A stretch of DNA of 9,775 nucleotides from Conexibacter sp. (GTDB lineage Bacteria; Actinomycetota; Thermoleophilia; Solirubrobacterales; Solirubrobacteraceae), in assembly GCA_025964295.1 (NCBI GenBank), contig JAOPZD010000323.1:1-9775 (forward strand). Direction: 5' to 3'. The notes under the pieces are model-generated. The model was not told the origin of the DNA and did not search any database. It was given only the letters and a program-made list of their open reading frames with translations. Shown piece by piece: positions 1-6,702 of the stretch. A program made the position numbers and the translations under genes. Positions within the stretch are counted from its first letter, which is position 1, and the number at the start of each line of letters is the position of its first letter.

Positions 1-2404
1 CGTCGAGGACGTCGCGCAGGCACTCGCGGTAGGTCTCCAAGATGATGGGGAAGTCGCTGTACTGCTTGGCGACCTCCAGCAGGGACTGCGCCTTGAGGCG
101 CTGCTGCCACAGCGGCGTGCGCTTGCCCGGGTAGGCGCGCGGGATCAGCAGCGCGCGCCCGGCGTTCTCGCGGAAGCGCGCGCCGAAGAGCGCGGAGGAC
201 CCGAGCTCGGCGACGACCATGTCCTCGAGGTCGTCGGGATCCAACAACACCAAGTCGGCGCCGGGCGGCTCGTCGGCGTCGGGGAGGTGGACGATGATCC
301 CGTCGTCGGACCAGATCGCGTCGGACTCCAGCCCGGCCTCGTCGCGGATCTTCGCGCTGAGCGCCAGCGCCCACGCGGCGTGGACGCGGCCGCCGAAGGG
401 CGACAGGACGCACAGGCGCCAGTCGCCGATCTCGTCGCGGAAGCGCTCGACGACGATCGTGCGGTCGCTGGGCACGACCCGCGTCGCCTCCTGCTGCTCG
501 CGCAGGAAGTCCACCAGGTTGCGGGCGGCGAGCGGGTCGAGGTCGTACTCGGCCTCCAGCAGCTCCGGGGTCTGGTCGACGGCCCAGCGGCTGAACGCGC
601 CGATCTCGCGGCCCAGCTCCTTCGGCCGGCCGACGGAGTCGCCCTTCCAGAACGGCACGGCGCCCGGGACGCCCGGCGCGGGCGAGACGACGACGCGGTC
701 GCGCTGGATCTCCTCGATCCGCCACGACGACGCGCCGAGCAGGAAGACCTGGCCCGGCCGCGCCTCGTAGACCATCTCCTCGTCGAGCTCGCCGACGCGG
801 CGCCCGTCGGGCAGCACGACGGCGTAGAGCCCGCGGTCGGGGATCGTGCCCGCGTTGGTCACCGCCAGCTGGCGCGCGCCCTTGCGCGGGCGGATCGTCC
901 CGGCCACGCGGTCCCACACGATGCGCGGGCGCAGCTCGCCGAACTCCTGGCTCGGATAGCGCCCGTCGAGCATGTCGAGGACGTTCTCCAGCAGCTCGCG
1001 CGACAACTCGGCGTAGGTGTAGGTCCTGGTGATCAACCCGTACAGGTCGTCGACCAGGACCGGCGCGCCGTCGGCGTCGGCCTCGACGCCCGCGGCGATC
1101 GCCACGATCTGCTGGCATAGCACGTCGAGCGGGTTGCGCGGGACGACCGTCGGCTCGATCTTGCCCTCGCGCATCAGCTTGACGACGACGGCGCACTCGA
1201 GCAGGTCGGCGCGGAACTTCGGGAAGATGCGTCCCTTGGACGTGTCGCCGACGGAGTGGCCGGCGCGGCCGATGCGCTGCAGGCCGCGCGAGACCGACTT
1301 GGGGGACTCGACCTGGAGGACGAGGTCGACGGCGCCCATGTCGATGCCGAGCTCCAACGAGGAGGTCGCCACCAGGCAGGGGAGCTGACCGGCCTTCAGC
1401 TGCTCCTCGACGACGAGGCGCTCCTCGCGGGCCAGCGAGCCGTGGTGGGCGCGCGCGATCTCCTGGACGGCGCGCTCGGCCTCCTCGTCCTGCTTGGCCG
1501 CCAGCTCGTTGAGCCGCAGCGCGAGGCGCTCGGCGCCGCGGCGGTTGTTGACGAAGATGATCGTCGAGCGGTGCTCGCGGACGAGCGCGAGCAGCTGCGG
1601 GTACATCGCCGGCCAGATCGACTTGCGCGTGGCCTCGCTGCCTCCGGGCGTGGGGTCCAGCGGGTCGACCGGCGCCGACTGCTCCGGCTCGACCATCGAC
1701 TCGACCGGCACCTGGATCTTGAGGTCCAGCGGCTTGCGCACGCCGGCGTCGACGATCCGGCAGGTCCGCTGCGGGCCGACCATGAAGCGGCCGACCTCCT
1801 CCAGCGGGTTCTGCGTGGCCGAGAGGCCGATGCGCTGCGGGTCGCGACCGCCGTGCTCGGCGCCGACCAGCGCCGAGAGGCGCTCCAGCGTCAGCGCCAG
1901 GTGCGCGCCGCGCTTGGTCGAGGCGACCGCGTGGATCTCGTCGACGATGATGGCCTCGACGTCGCGCAGCACGTCGCGCGCCTGCGAGGTGAGCATCAGG
2001 TACAGCGACTCGGGCGTCGTGATCAGGACGTCGGGCGGCGTGCGGCGCATCGCCGCGCGCTCCTTCTGCGGCGTGTCGCCGGTGCGGATCCCGACCTTGA
2101 TGTCGGCGCCGATCCCGATCAGCGGCGCCTGCAGGTTGCGCTCGATGTCGTAGCTCAGCGCCTTCAGCGGCGAGACGTAGACGACGCGGATGCCGGTGCC
2201 GTCCTCGCGCGGCGTGCCGGCGAGGCGGTCCAGCGAGGACAGGAACGCGGCGAGCGTCTTGCCGCTGCCGGTCGGGGCCGAGATCAGGACGTGCTCGCCG
2301 GTGGCGATCGCCGGCCAGGCCTGCTCCTGGACAGCCGTCGGCGCCGCGAACGAGCGCGCGAACCAGTCCTGCGTCCGGGGGCTGAAGGCGTCGACGGCGG
2401 CCAC
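1..2404 (-). CDS. lhr: Lhr-type ATP-dependent DNA helicase (3' end beyond window)
   Basis: This is a superfamily 2 helicase of the Lhr family, a 3'-to-5' DNA translocase linked to DNA repair. My own translation gives 801 residues from a GTG at 2404, still open at the left edge. Visible motifs are Q26 in TAVQEQAW, Walker A APTGSGKT (43-50), DEIH (155-158), SAT (195-197), the second RecA domain with ATSSLELGIDMG, and motif VI QRIGRAGH (376-383). The later part (winged helix and beta-barrel region, ending in RTPLWQQR and LETYRECLRDVL) is typical of Lhr. Mycobacterial and E. coli Lhr run to about 1500 residues, so roughly half may be missing; a core-only form cannot be excluded. GTG was chosen because GGAGGG lies 3 nt upstream (2408-2413) and the next in-frame stop lies only 10 codons upstream. 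It follows a uracil-DNA glycosylase/GDPD pair on the same strand. Confidence 0.95.
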   Translation of the reverse strand, partial: MAAVDAFSPRTQDWFARSFAAPTAVQEQAWPAIATGEHVLISAPTGSGKTLAAFLSSLDRLAGTPREDGTGIRVVYVSPLKALSYDIERNLQAPLIGIGADIKVGIRTGDTPQKERAAMRRTPPDVLITTPESLYLMLTSQARDVLRDVEAIIVDEIHAVASTKRGAHLALTLERLSALVGAEHGGRDPQRIGLSATQNPLEEVGRFMVGPQRTCRIVDAGVRKPLDLKIQVPVESMVEPEQSAPVDPLDPTPGGSEATRKSIWPAMYPQLLALVREHRSTIIFVNNRRGAERLALRLNELAAKQDEEAERAVQEIARAHHGSLAREERLVVEEQLKAGQLPCLVATSSLELGIDMGAVDLVLQVESPKSVSRGLQRIGRAGHSVGDTSKGRIFPKFRADLLECAVVVKLMREGKIEPTVVPRNPLDVLCQQIVAIAAGVEADADGAPVLVDDLYGLITRTYTYAELSRELLENVLDMLDGRYPSQEFGELRPRIVWDRVAGTIRPRKGARQLAVTNAGTIPDRGLYAVVLPDGRRVGELDEEMVYEARPGQVFLLGASSWRIEEIQRDRVVVSPAPGVPGAVPFWKGDSVGRPKELGREIGAFSRWAVDQTPELLEAEYDLDPLAARNLVDFLREQQEATRVVPSDRTIVVERFRDEIGDWRLCVLSPFGGRVHAAWALALSAKIRDEAGLESDAIWSDDGIIVHLPDADEPPGADLVLLDPDDLEDMVVAELGSSALFGARFRENAGRALLIPRAYPGKRTPLWQQRLKAQSLLEVAKQYSDFPIILETYRECLRDVLD

Positions 2405-2407
2405 GGT

Positions 2408-2442
2408 CCCTCCAGGGTAGGAGGCGCCGCCGTCTCAGTCGA
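2408..2442 (-). promoter_or_regulatory. Candidate lhr promoter and Shine-Dalgarno
   Basis: Reading the minus strand, GGAGGG (2413-2408) sits 3 nt before the GTG of lhr. Just upstream is TACCCT (2419-2414), which fits the actinobacterial TANNNT -10 pattern. A TCGACT (2442-2437), four of six matches to TTGACA, lies 17 bp further up. If used, transcription would begin almost at the GTG, so the helicase would have a promoter independent of the upstream genes. The ribosome-binding site is clear; the promoter is inferred from pattern alone. Confidence 0.4.
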
Positions 2443-2503
2443 TCGCGAAGACGACCCGACGACGCAGGAGCGCCCCGGCGAGCTCATGCTGCGCGACGAT
2501 CAT
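2435..2503 (-). CDS. Possible 22-residue coupled small ORF
   Basis: An ATG at 2503 overlaps the TGA of the phosphodiesterase gene as ATGA, the same coupling seen at the other junctions of this operon. It opens 22 codons reading [22 protein letters not shown] and stops at TGA (2437-2435). It is in the same reading frame as lhr, separated from it by that stop plus ten codons. The peptide is too short for any family assignment and has no clear membrane segment. It may be a chance ORF or the remnant of an older lhr start. The only support is the overlap geometry. Confidence 0.2.
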   Translation of the reverse strand: MIVAQHELAGALLRRRVVFAID

Positions 2504-3180
2504 GCGGCGGCCTCCTCGTCGCGCAGCGCGAGCGCCCGCTCGGGGACGTCGGTGATGATCGCCGCGACCCGCGGGTCGGCGAGCAGGCGGCGCAGCTGCG
2601 CGTCGCCGTTGACGGTCCACACGAAGACCGGGAAGCCCGCCTCGTCGGCGCGCCGCAGGGCGCCGAGCGCCGCGAGCTGGAAGTGCATCGCGATGAGGTC
2701 GGCGCCGCACCGCATGGCGCGGCCCGTCGGCGAGAGCTCGGACAGGCGGATCCCGACCAGCAGCCCGGTGCGGACATCGGGGGCCAGCTGCTTGACGTGG
2801 CCGACGACGCGGTCCAGGAACGACGTGACGACCAGGTCGTCGGCGCCGAATCCGGCGCTCGCCTCCAGGATGCGCTCGACGTAGCCGTCCTCCTTGAGCT
2901 CGACATCGACCCCGATGCGCCCGCGCGCGAGGTCGAGCACCTCCGCGGCCAGCGGCGGCAGGTGGCCGGTCGCGGCGCCGACCTCCTCGCGCGTCAGCCC
3001 GGCGAGCGCTCGGCCCCGGACCACGCCGTCGTGGAAGACGATCAGCTGGTCGTCGCGCGTGCGGCGGACGTCGAACTCGATCATGTCGGCCCCGGCGGCG
3101 ATCGCCTGCTCGAACGCGTCGAGGCTGTTGTCGATGGTGCCGGCGGACGCTCCGCGATGGGCGATCACCCGCGTCGTCAT
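2500..3180 (-). CDS. Glycerophosphodiester phosphodiesterase, 226 aa
   Basis: This GDPD-family TIM-barrel enzyme would hydrolyse glycerophosphodiesters to sn-glycerol 3-phosphate and an alcohol. No signal peptide is visible, so it is probably cytoplasmic, as for UgpQ-type enzymes. The catalytic signature is intact: HRG at 8-10, N18, metal ligands E35 and D37 in MIEFDVR, H50 in VFHD, E94 and K96 in VDVELK. The C-terminal family blocks VWTVN and ITDVP are also present. The length is normal for a stand-alone domain. The ATG at 3180 was chosen because [12 protein letters not shown] is the usual family N-terminus and the ATG overlaps the stop of the glycosylase gene (ATGA, 3177-3180). A longer open frame upstream is only read-through antisense to codon usage of the glycosylase gene. 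Its tie to DNA repair neighbours is positional only; substrate is unknown. Confidence 0.93.
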   Translation of the reverse strand: MTTRVIAHRGASAGTIDNSLDAFEQAIAAGADMIEFDVRRTRDDQLIVFHDGVVRGRALAGLTREEVGAATGHLPPLAAEVLDLARGRIGVDVELKEDGYVERILEASAGFGADDLVVTSFLDRVVGHVKQLAPDVRTGLLVGIRLSELSPTGRAMRCGADLIAMHFQLAALGALRRADEAGFPVFVWTVNGDAQLRRLLADPRVAAIITDVPERALALRDEEAAA

Positions 3181-3896
3181 GCCGGCAGGCCTGCCACGTC
3201 GCGGGCGGTGCGGAACACGTCGTCCATCATCGCCTCGGTGAGCACGCCGGTGATGGTGTTCTGCTGGGACGGGTGGTAGGTGCCGAGCAGGGCGGGGGTG
3301 GGGAGGTTCGCTGTCGCCAGGCCATCGTCGTACCACAGCGCGCCGTGGCCGAACTTCGGCCTGGGCCGCGGCGGCGCGTGCCCGAGCGCGGTGCGCAGGC
3401 GCAGCGCGGCGTCCCAGGCGAAGGCGCCGAGGCAGACGACGACGCGGACGTCGTGGACGTGGTCGAGCTCGGCGACGGTCCACGGCAGGCAGGTGTCGCG
3501 CTCGGCCGGCGTCGGCTTGTTGGCGGGCGGCGCGCAGCGCACGGCGGCGGTGATCCACGCGTCGGTCAGCGCGAGGCCGTCGTCGCGGGAGACCGACGTC
3601 GGCTGGTTGGCGAAGCCCGTCCGGTGCAGCGAGGCGAACAGGAAGTCGCCGCTGCGGTCGCCGGTGAAGACGCGGCCGGTTCGGTTGGCGCCGTGCGCGG
3701 CCGGCGCGAGGCCGAGGATCAGGACGCGCGCCTCGGGGTCGCCGAACCCCGGTATCGGCCGGCCCCAGTAGTTGTCGTCCTTGAACGCGGCGCGCTTCTC
3801 GACCGCGACCTGCTCGCGCCAGGCGACCAGCCGCGGGCAGCGGCGGCACGCGGTGACCTCGGCCTCGAGGACCGCGAGATTGGCGTAGGCGCTCAC
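3177..3896 (-). CDS. udgB: Family 5 (UdgB-type) [4Fe-4S] uracil-DNA glycosylase, 239 aa
   Basis: This enzyme excises uracil, and in family 5 often other deaminated bases, from DNA to start base excision repair. Four cysteines fit the cluster-binding pattern: C17 and C20 (CRRC), C121 and C136. Motif A is [14 protein letters not shown] (62-75), characteristic of family 5 and lacking the acidic residue of family 4's [14 protein letters not shown] (78-86) and NQPTS (97-101) are further UdgB hallmarks. Motif B is HPSQQN (208-213), supplying the leaving-base-stabilising histidine. Length is normal. The start is GTG at 3896, overlapping the TGA of the TetR gene (GTGA, 3893-3896), and its 3' end overlaps the phosphodiesterase ATG. 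The protein would be translated by coupling behind the regulator. The family 5 call rests on motifs; a family 4 assignment is less likely. Confidence 0.93.
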   Translation of the reverse strand: MSAYANLAVLEAEVTACRRCPRLVAWREQVAVEKRAAFKDDNYWGRPIPGFGDPEARVLILGLAPAAHGANRTGRVFTGDRSGDFLFASLHRTGFANQPTSVSRDDGLALTDAWITAAVRCAPPANKPTPAERDTCLPWTVAELDHVHDVRVVVCLGAFAWDAALRLRTALGHAPPRPRPKFGHGALWYDDGLATANLPTPALLGTYHPSQQNTITGVLTEAMMDDVFRTARDVAGLPA

Positions 3897-4552
3897 GCCG
3901 CCTGCTGCAGGATCCCCAACATCAGCCGCTCGATGACCGGCTCGAGCTCGCGGATGTCGCCGGGGTTGCGCGTGCGCAGCTGGCGCGAGGCGAGCTCGAC
4001 GATCGCGCCGATGCAGGCGAAGGCGTCGTCGCGGGAGGCGAAGCGCGGGGCGTCGTAGCCGGGCGCGATGCGCTCGTTGTCGCGGTAGATCGCGTCGGCG
4101 AAGGCGTCGAGGATGGCGTCGCGGCGCTCGGTCGCGCGCGGGCCGGCGCCGATGATCTCGACGAGCAGCGTCTGGGCGGCGTCGGGCCAGTCGGCCAGCG
4201 TGCGCAGGAAGGCGCGGGTGCCGTTGGCCAGGTGCTCGGGGTAGGTCGCGGTCGCCTGCTCGGAGGCGAGCGCCATCTGGCGCATCACCTCGGTGGCGGC
4301 CTCGTCGAAGAGCGCGAGGATCGCCTCCTCCTTGTTGGCGAAGTGCTCGTAGAACGTCGCCTTCGACATCCCGGCCTCGCGGCTGATCGCCTCGGCGGTG
4401 GCCTCGGCGAAGCCGCGCTTGGCGAACACCGTGGCGGCCGCCTCGAACAGCCGGCGGCGCTGGACGGTCAGCCGGACCTCCAGCGGTGGGGCGTGACGGC
4501 CACGGGGGACGACGGTGGGGGCGGTCGTGCGGGGAGCTTCGGAGTCGGCCAT
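3893..4552 (-). CDS. TetR/AcrR-family transcriptional regulator, 219 aa
   Basis: A one-component repressor-type regulator. The N-terminal DNA-binding domain covers about residues 30-80, with the helix-turn-helix around 50-69 ([19 protein letters not shown]) and the typical YEHFANKEE end of the domain (68-76). The remaining 140 residues form the variable helical ligand and dimer domain, which gives no ligand clue. A basic, proline-rich tail of about 28 residues precedes the domain. It is the first gene of the tetR-udgB-GDPD unit (4-bp GTGA overlap with udgB) and is divergent from a lipoprotein gene 32 bp away. Autoregulation and control of the divergent gene are therefore the likely roles, by analogy with many TetR loci. 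No SD is seen; a TAGGAT hexamer lies 10 nt before the ATG, compatible with a leaderless or near-leaderless message. Confidence 0.92.
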   Translation of the reverse strand: MADSEAPRTTAPTVVPRGRHAPPLEVRLTVQRRRLFEAAATVFAKRGFAEATAEAISREAGMSKATFYEHFANKEEAILALFDEAATEVMRQMALASEQATATYPEHLANGTRAFLRTLADWPDAAQTLLVEIIGAGPRATERRDAILDAFADAIYRDNERIAPGYDAPRFASRDDAFACIGAIVELASRQLRTRNPGDIRELEPVIERLMLGILQQAA

Positions 4553-4584
4553 GCGACGCTAGATCCTAGATAGGGTGGAGCCCG
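4553..4584. promoter_or_regulatory. Divergent tetR/lipoprotein promoter with CTAG-repeat candidate operator
   Basis: Only 32 bp separate the two divergent ATGs. The core is CTAGATCCTAGAT (4559-4571): two copies of CTAGAT in tandem, which also give CTAG-N3-CTAG, a small perfect inverted repeat. CTAG is normally rare in high-GC genomes. A plus-strand -10 candidate TAGGGT (4571-4576) lies 8 nt before the lipoprotein ATG. A minus-strand candidate TAGGAT (4568-4563) lies 10 nt before the tetR ATG. GGTGGAG (4574-4580) could instead act as a Shine-Dalgarno for the lipoprotein. The two -10 elements flank or overlap the repeat, so a bound TetR dimer could block both genes. Operator function is inferred. 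Confidence 0.5.
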
Positions 4585-5013
4585 ATGGCCGCCGCACCCA
4601 CCCGCATCCTCGCGCTGCTCGCCGCGCTCCCGCTCGTCCTGTCCGCCTGCGGTCAGTCCGCCAAGGACTCGGCCGGCGACTTCCAGGGCGACCAGAAGGC
4701 CGTCGCCCAGACCGTCGAGGACCTGCAGTCCGCCGGCCGCAAGGCCGACACCGGCAAGATCTGCGGCGACCTGCTCGCCCCGGCGCTGGTCGCCAAGATC
4801 AAGCAGGCCTCCAACGGCACCTGCGACAAGGTCCTCAAGGACGCCCTCTCCGACGCGGACTCCTTCGAGCTCCAGGTCAAGAAGGTGGCGATCTCCGGCA
4901 ACACCGCCACCGCCACCGTCGAGTCCGACGGCGGCAGCAAGAAGCGCACCGACACCCTCCAGCTCGTCAAGGACGGCGGCGCCTGGAAGATCGCGACGCT
5001 CGGCGCGTCGTAG
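4585..5013 (+). CDS. Small secreted lipoprotein, 142 aa, function unknown
   Basis: The N-terminus is a lipoprotein signal: R7, a hydrophobic stretch (8-18), and lipobox LSAC with the lipidated cysteine at 22. The mature part is about 120 residues, Lys/Asp/Ala-rich. It carries two cysteines (C60, C80) that could form an extracytoplasmic disulfide. The C-terminal pattern of alternating strands ending in KDGGAWKIATLGAS resembles NTF2-like/DUF4878-type lipoproteins of actinobacteria, a fold-level resemblance only. Start: ATG at 4585, immediately giving a good signal peptide. It is divergent from tetR and probably under its control. It is followed after 73 bp by a prephenate dehydratase-like gene on the same strand. 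No enzymatic motif is visible; ligand binding or a structural envelope role is possible. Confidence 0.85.
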   Translation: MAAAPTRILALLAALPLVLSACGQSAKDSAGDFQGDQKAVAQTVEDLQSAGRKADTGKICGDLLAPALVAKIKQASNGTCDKVLKDALSDADSFELQVKKVAISGNTATATVESDGGSKKRTDTLQLVKDGGAWKIATLGAS

Positions 5014-5047
5014 CGCCGGCGCGCCGCGCCGTCCTGCCACCTGGCCG

Positions 5048-5076
5048 TTGACCCCCGCCGGGCGCCCGGTCACGCT
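5048..5076 (+). promoter_or_regulatory. Candidate promoter of the prephenate dehydratase-like gene
   Basis: TTGACC (5048-5053) is a five-of-six match to the housekeeping -35 box. Exactly 17 bp downstream is CACGCT (5071-5076), a weak -10 that keeps the A and final T of TANNNT. The ATG at 5087 follows after 10 nt with no Shine-Dalgarno, so a near-leaderless transcript is plausible. The rest of this 73-bp gap holds GC-rich palindromes (around 5013-5022 and 5058-5069) without a U-tract, so I see no clear terminator for the lipoprotein gene. Confidence 0.3.
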
Positions 5077-5086
5077 GGCCTGACCG

Positions 5087-5707
5087 ATGGTCTCCAGCGA
5101 CGGTCAGCAGCCGATCACGTTCGTCACGCTCGGCCCGGAGGGCACGTGCCACGAGCGGGCGGTCAAGGCCTACGCGCGGTTCCAAGGCGTCGCTGACCCC
5201 CGCCTGGACCTGATCACCGACTTCTTCGACGGCCTGGAGCGGATCCGGGGCCGCGACGACGCGTTCCTGGTGCAGTGCAGCGCCCATCCGGGCGTCCACG
5301 AGATCACCGAGCGCCACTTCGACGAGGTCTTCGTCGTCGACACCTTCATCTACCCGACCAAGGCGCTCGCCGTGCTCAGCCGGCGCGACGTCGAGCGCCC
5401 GCGCTCGCTCGGGATCGTCAAGGCGACCGAGGGCTACGTCGACCTCTCCCAATGGGAGGTCAAGGTCCCGCAGATCTCCAAGCCGCTGGTCGCCGAGGGC
5501 CTCCTCCGCGGGGACTTCGACGCGGGCCTGACCCACCTCGAGCACCTCGCGCTGCACCCCGACGAGCTGCGGCTCGACCTCGAGATCGGCGAGGTCGACA
5601 CGACCTGGGTCGTCTACGGCACGACGAAGCGCTTCGCCGGCGAGGTCATCGGGATCCCCTCGCCGGAGCTGTTCGGCGCTCGAGCGCCCGTGGTCGCCGC
5701 CGCCTAG
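5087..5707 (+). CDS. Prephenate dehydratase-like (possibly BacA/prephenate decarboxylase-type) protein, 206 aa
   Basis: The protein opens with ITFVTLGPEGT (10-20), the hallmark start of the prephenate dehydratase catalytic domain, a two-lobed periplasmic-binding-protein-like fold. Length matches that domain alone; the ACT regulatory domain of ordinary PheA is absent. The usual PIENS block appears replaced by LVQCSAHPG (61-69). The catalytic TRF motif appears replaced by TTW (172-174) in EVDTTWVVYG. This pattern makes ordinary prephenate dehydration doubtful and recalls non-aromatising relatives such as BacA-type prephenate decarboxylases; that assignment is inference. ATG at 5087 is the first possible start, since an in-frame TGA lies at 5081-5083. 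The gene is convergent with rmlB and their stop codons share one CTAG. No other aromatic or bacilysin-like gene is present in the window. Confidence 0.7.
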   Translation: MVSSDGQQPITFVTLGPEGTCHERAVKAYARFQGVADPRLDLITDFFDGLERIRGRDDAFLVQCSAHPGVHEITERHFDEVFVVDTFIYPTKALAVLSRRDVERPRSLGIVKATEGYVDLSQWEVKVPQISKPLVAEGLLRGDFDAGLTHLEHLALHPDELRLDLEIGEVDTTWVVYGTTKRFAGEVIGIPSPELFGARAPVVAAA

Positions 5708-6702
5708 CCCAGCGAGCGCCCGTAGTGGCGCTCGTAGTACTCGCGGTACTCGCCGGAGCGGATCGGCTCCCACCACCAGGCGTTGTCGCGGTACCAGGCG
5801 ACGGTCTTCTCCAGGCCCTGCTCGAAGCGGACCTGGGCGGCCCAGCCGAGGGCGCGGGCCTTCTCGGAGCCCAGCGAGTAGCGGCGGTCGTGGCCGGGGC
5901 GGTCGGTGACGTACTCGATCAAGGACTCGTCCTTGCCGGTGTGCTCCAAGATGCCGCGGACGACCGCGATGTTGGTGGCCTCGTCGGGTCCGCCGACGTT
6001 GTAGACCTCGCCCGGCGCGCCGTGGGCGAGGATGTGGGAGATCCCGCGGCCGAAGTCCTCGACGTAGAGCCAGTTGCGGACGTTCAGGCCATCGCCGTAG
6101 ACCGGCAGCTTGTCGTCGTGCAGCGCGTTGAGCACCATCAACGGGATGAGCTTCTCCGGGTACTGGTAGGGCCCGTAGTTGTTGGAGCCGCGGGCGATCA
6201 CGGTCTCCAGCCCGTAGGTGTGGAAGTAGGACTGCACGAGGAGGTCGCCGCCGGCCTTGGAGGCGCTGTAGGGCGAGGACGGGACGATCGGCGACTCCTC
6301 CGTGAACGAGCCCTCCTCGATCGACCCGTACACCTCGTCGGTCGAGATCTGCACGTAGCGGGCGACGCCGCGCTCGCGAGCGGCCTCCAGCAGCACGAGC
6401 GAGCCGCGCACGTTGGTCTCGACGAACGCGTCCGGCCCGCTGATCGAGCGGTCCACGTGCGTCTCGGCCGCGAAGTTGACGATCGCGTCGACCCCGTCGC
6501 CGATCGCCTCGGCGACCTTCTCGGGGTCCTGGATCTCGCCGTGGACGAGCGTGATCGCGTCGCCGAGGTCCTGGAGGTTCTCCGGCCGGCCGGCGTAGGT
6601 CAGCGCATCGAGGACGACCACCTGGTCGCCATGGTCGTTCACGCGCTGGCGCACGAAGTTCGAGCCGATGAACCCGGCCCCGCCGCAGACGAGCAGCTTC
6701 AC
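5704..6702 (-). CDS. rmlB: dTDP-glucose 4,6-dehydratase, 332 aa
   Basis: RmlB converts dTDP-D-glucose to dTDP-4-keto-6-deoxy-D-glucose using tightly bound NAD+. It is an extended short-chain dehydrogenase: GGAGFIG at 7-13 binds NAD, the catalytic triad region is STDEVYG (120-126, with T121, D122, E123), and the Y145/K149 pair is in YSASK. AAETHVDRSI (78-87) and SNNYGPYQYPEKLIP are strong family signatures. The length is usual. The start is GTG at 6702, giving MKLLVCGGAGFIG and overlapping the rmlD stop as GTGA (6699-6702). The longer upstream open frame is the shifted 3' part of rmlD and is rejected. It is the last gene of the operon, with no terminator visible before it meets the convergent gene. 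An identical reaction begins many deoxysugar pathways, but rmlD next door points to rhamnose. Confidence 0.96.
   Translation of the reverse strand: MKLLVCGGAGFIGSNFVRQRVNDHGDQVVVLDALTYAGRPENLQDLGDAITLVHGEIQDPEKVAEAIGDGVDAIVNFAAETHVDRSISGPDAFVETNVRGSLVLLEAARERGVARYVQISTDEVYGSIEEGSFTEESPIVPSSPYSASKAGGDLLVQSYFHTYGLETVIARGSNNYGPYQYPEKLIPLMVLNALHDDKLPVYGDGLNVRNWLYVEDFGRGISHILAHGAPGEVYNVGGPDEATNIAVVRGILEHTGKDESLIEYVTDRPGHDRRYSLGSEKARALGWAAQVRFEQGLEKTVAWYRDNAWWWEPIRSGEYREYYERHYGRSLG

Noticed and set aside
1256..2884. 542-codon open frame on the plus strand opposite lhr
   Set aside because: It is antisense to lhr, has a low-complexity Arg/Ala/Asp/Leu composition and no family motif. Such frames are expected opposite genes with G/C-rich third positions.
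3184..3195. 12-bp palindrome GGCAGGCCTGCC near the 3' end of udgB
   Set aside because: It lies within coding sequence for the glycosylase C-terminus, has no loop and no partner site nearby, and is not unusual at this GC content.
3181..3849. Upstream extension of the phosphodiesterase frame to 449 residues
   Set aside because: The extra N-terminal part is Arg/Pro-rich read-through of the glycosylase gene in another frame; the family N-terminus and ATGA overlap fix the start at 3180.
5013..5069. GC palindromes after the lipoprotein gene (GCGCCGGCGC and CCGGGCGCCCGG) as a terminator
   Set aside because: They are loop-less self-complementary stretches with no U-tract or stable stem-loop; common by chance in such GC-rich DNA.
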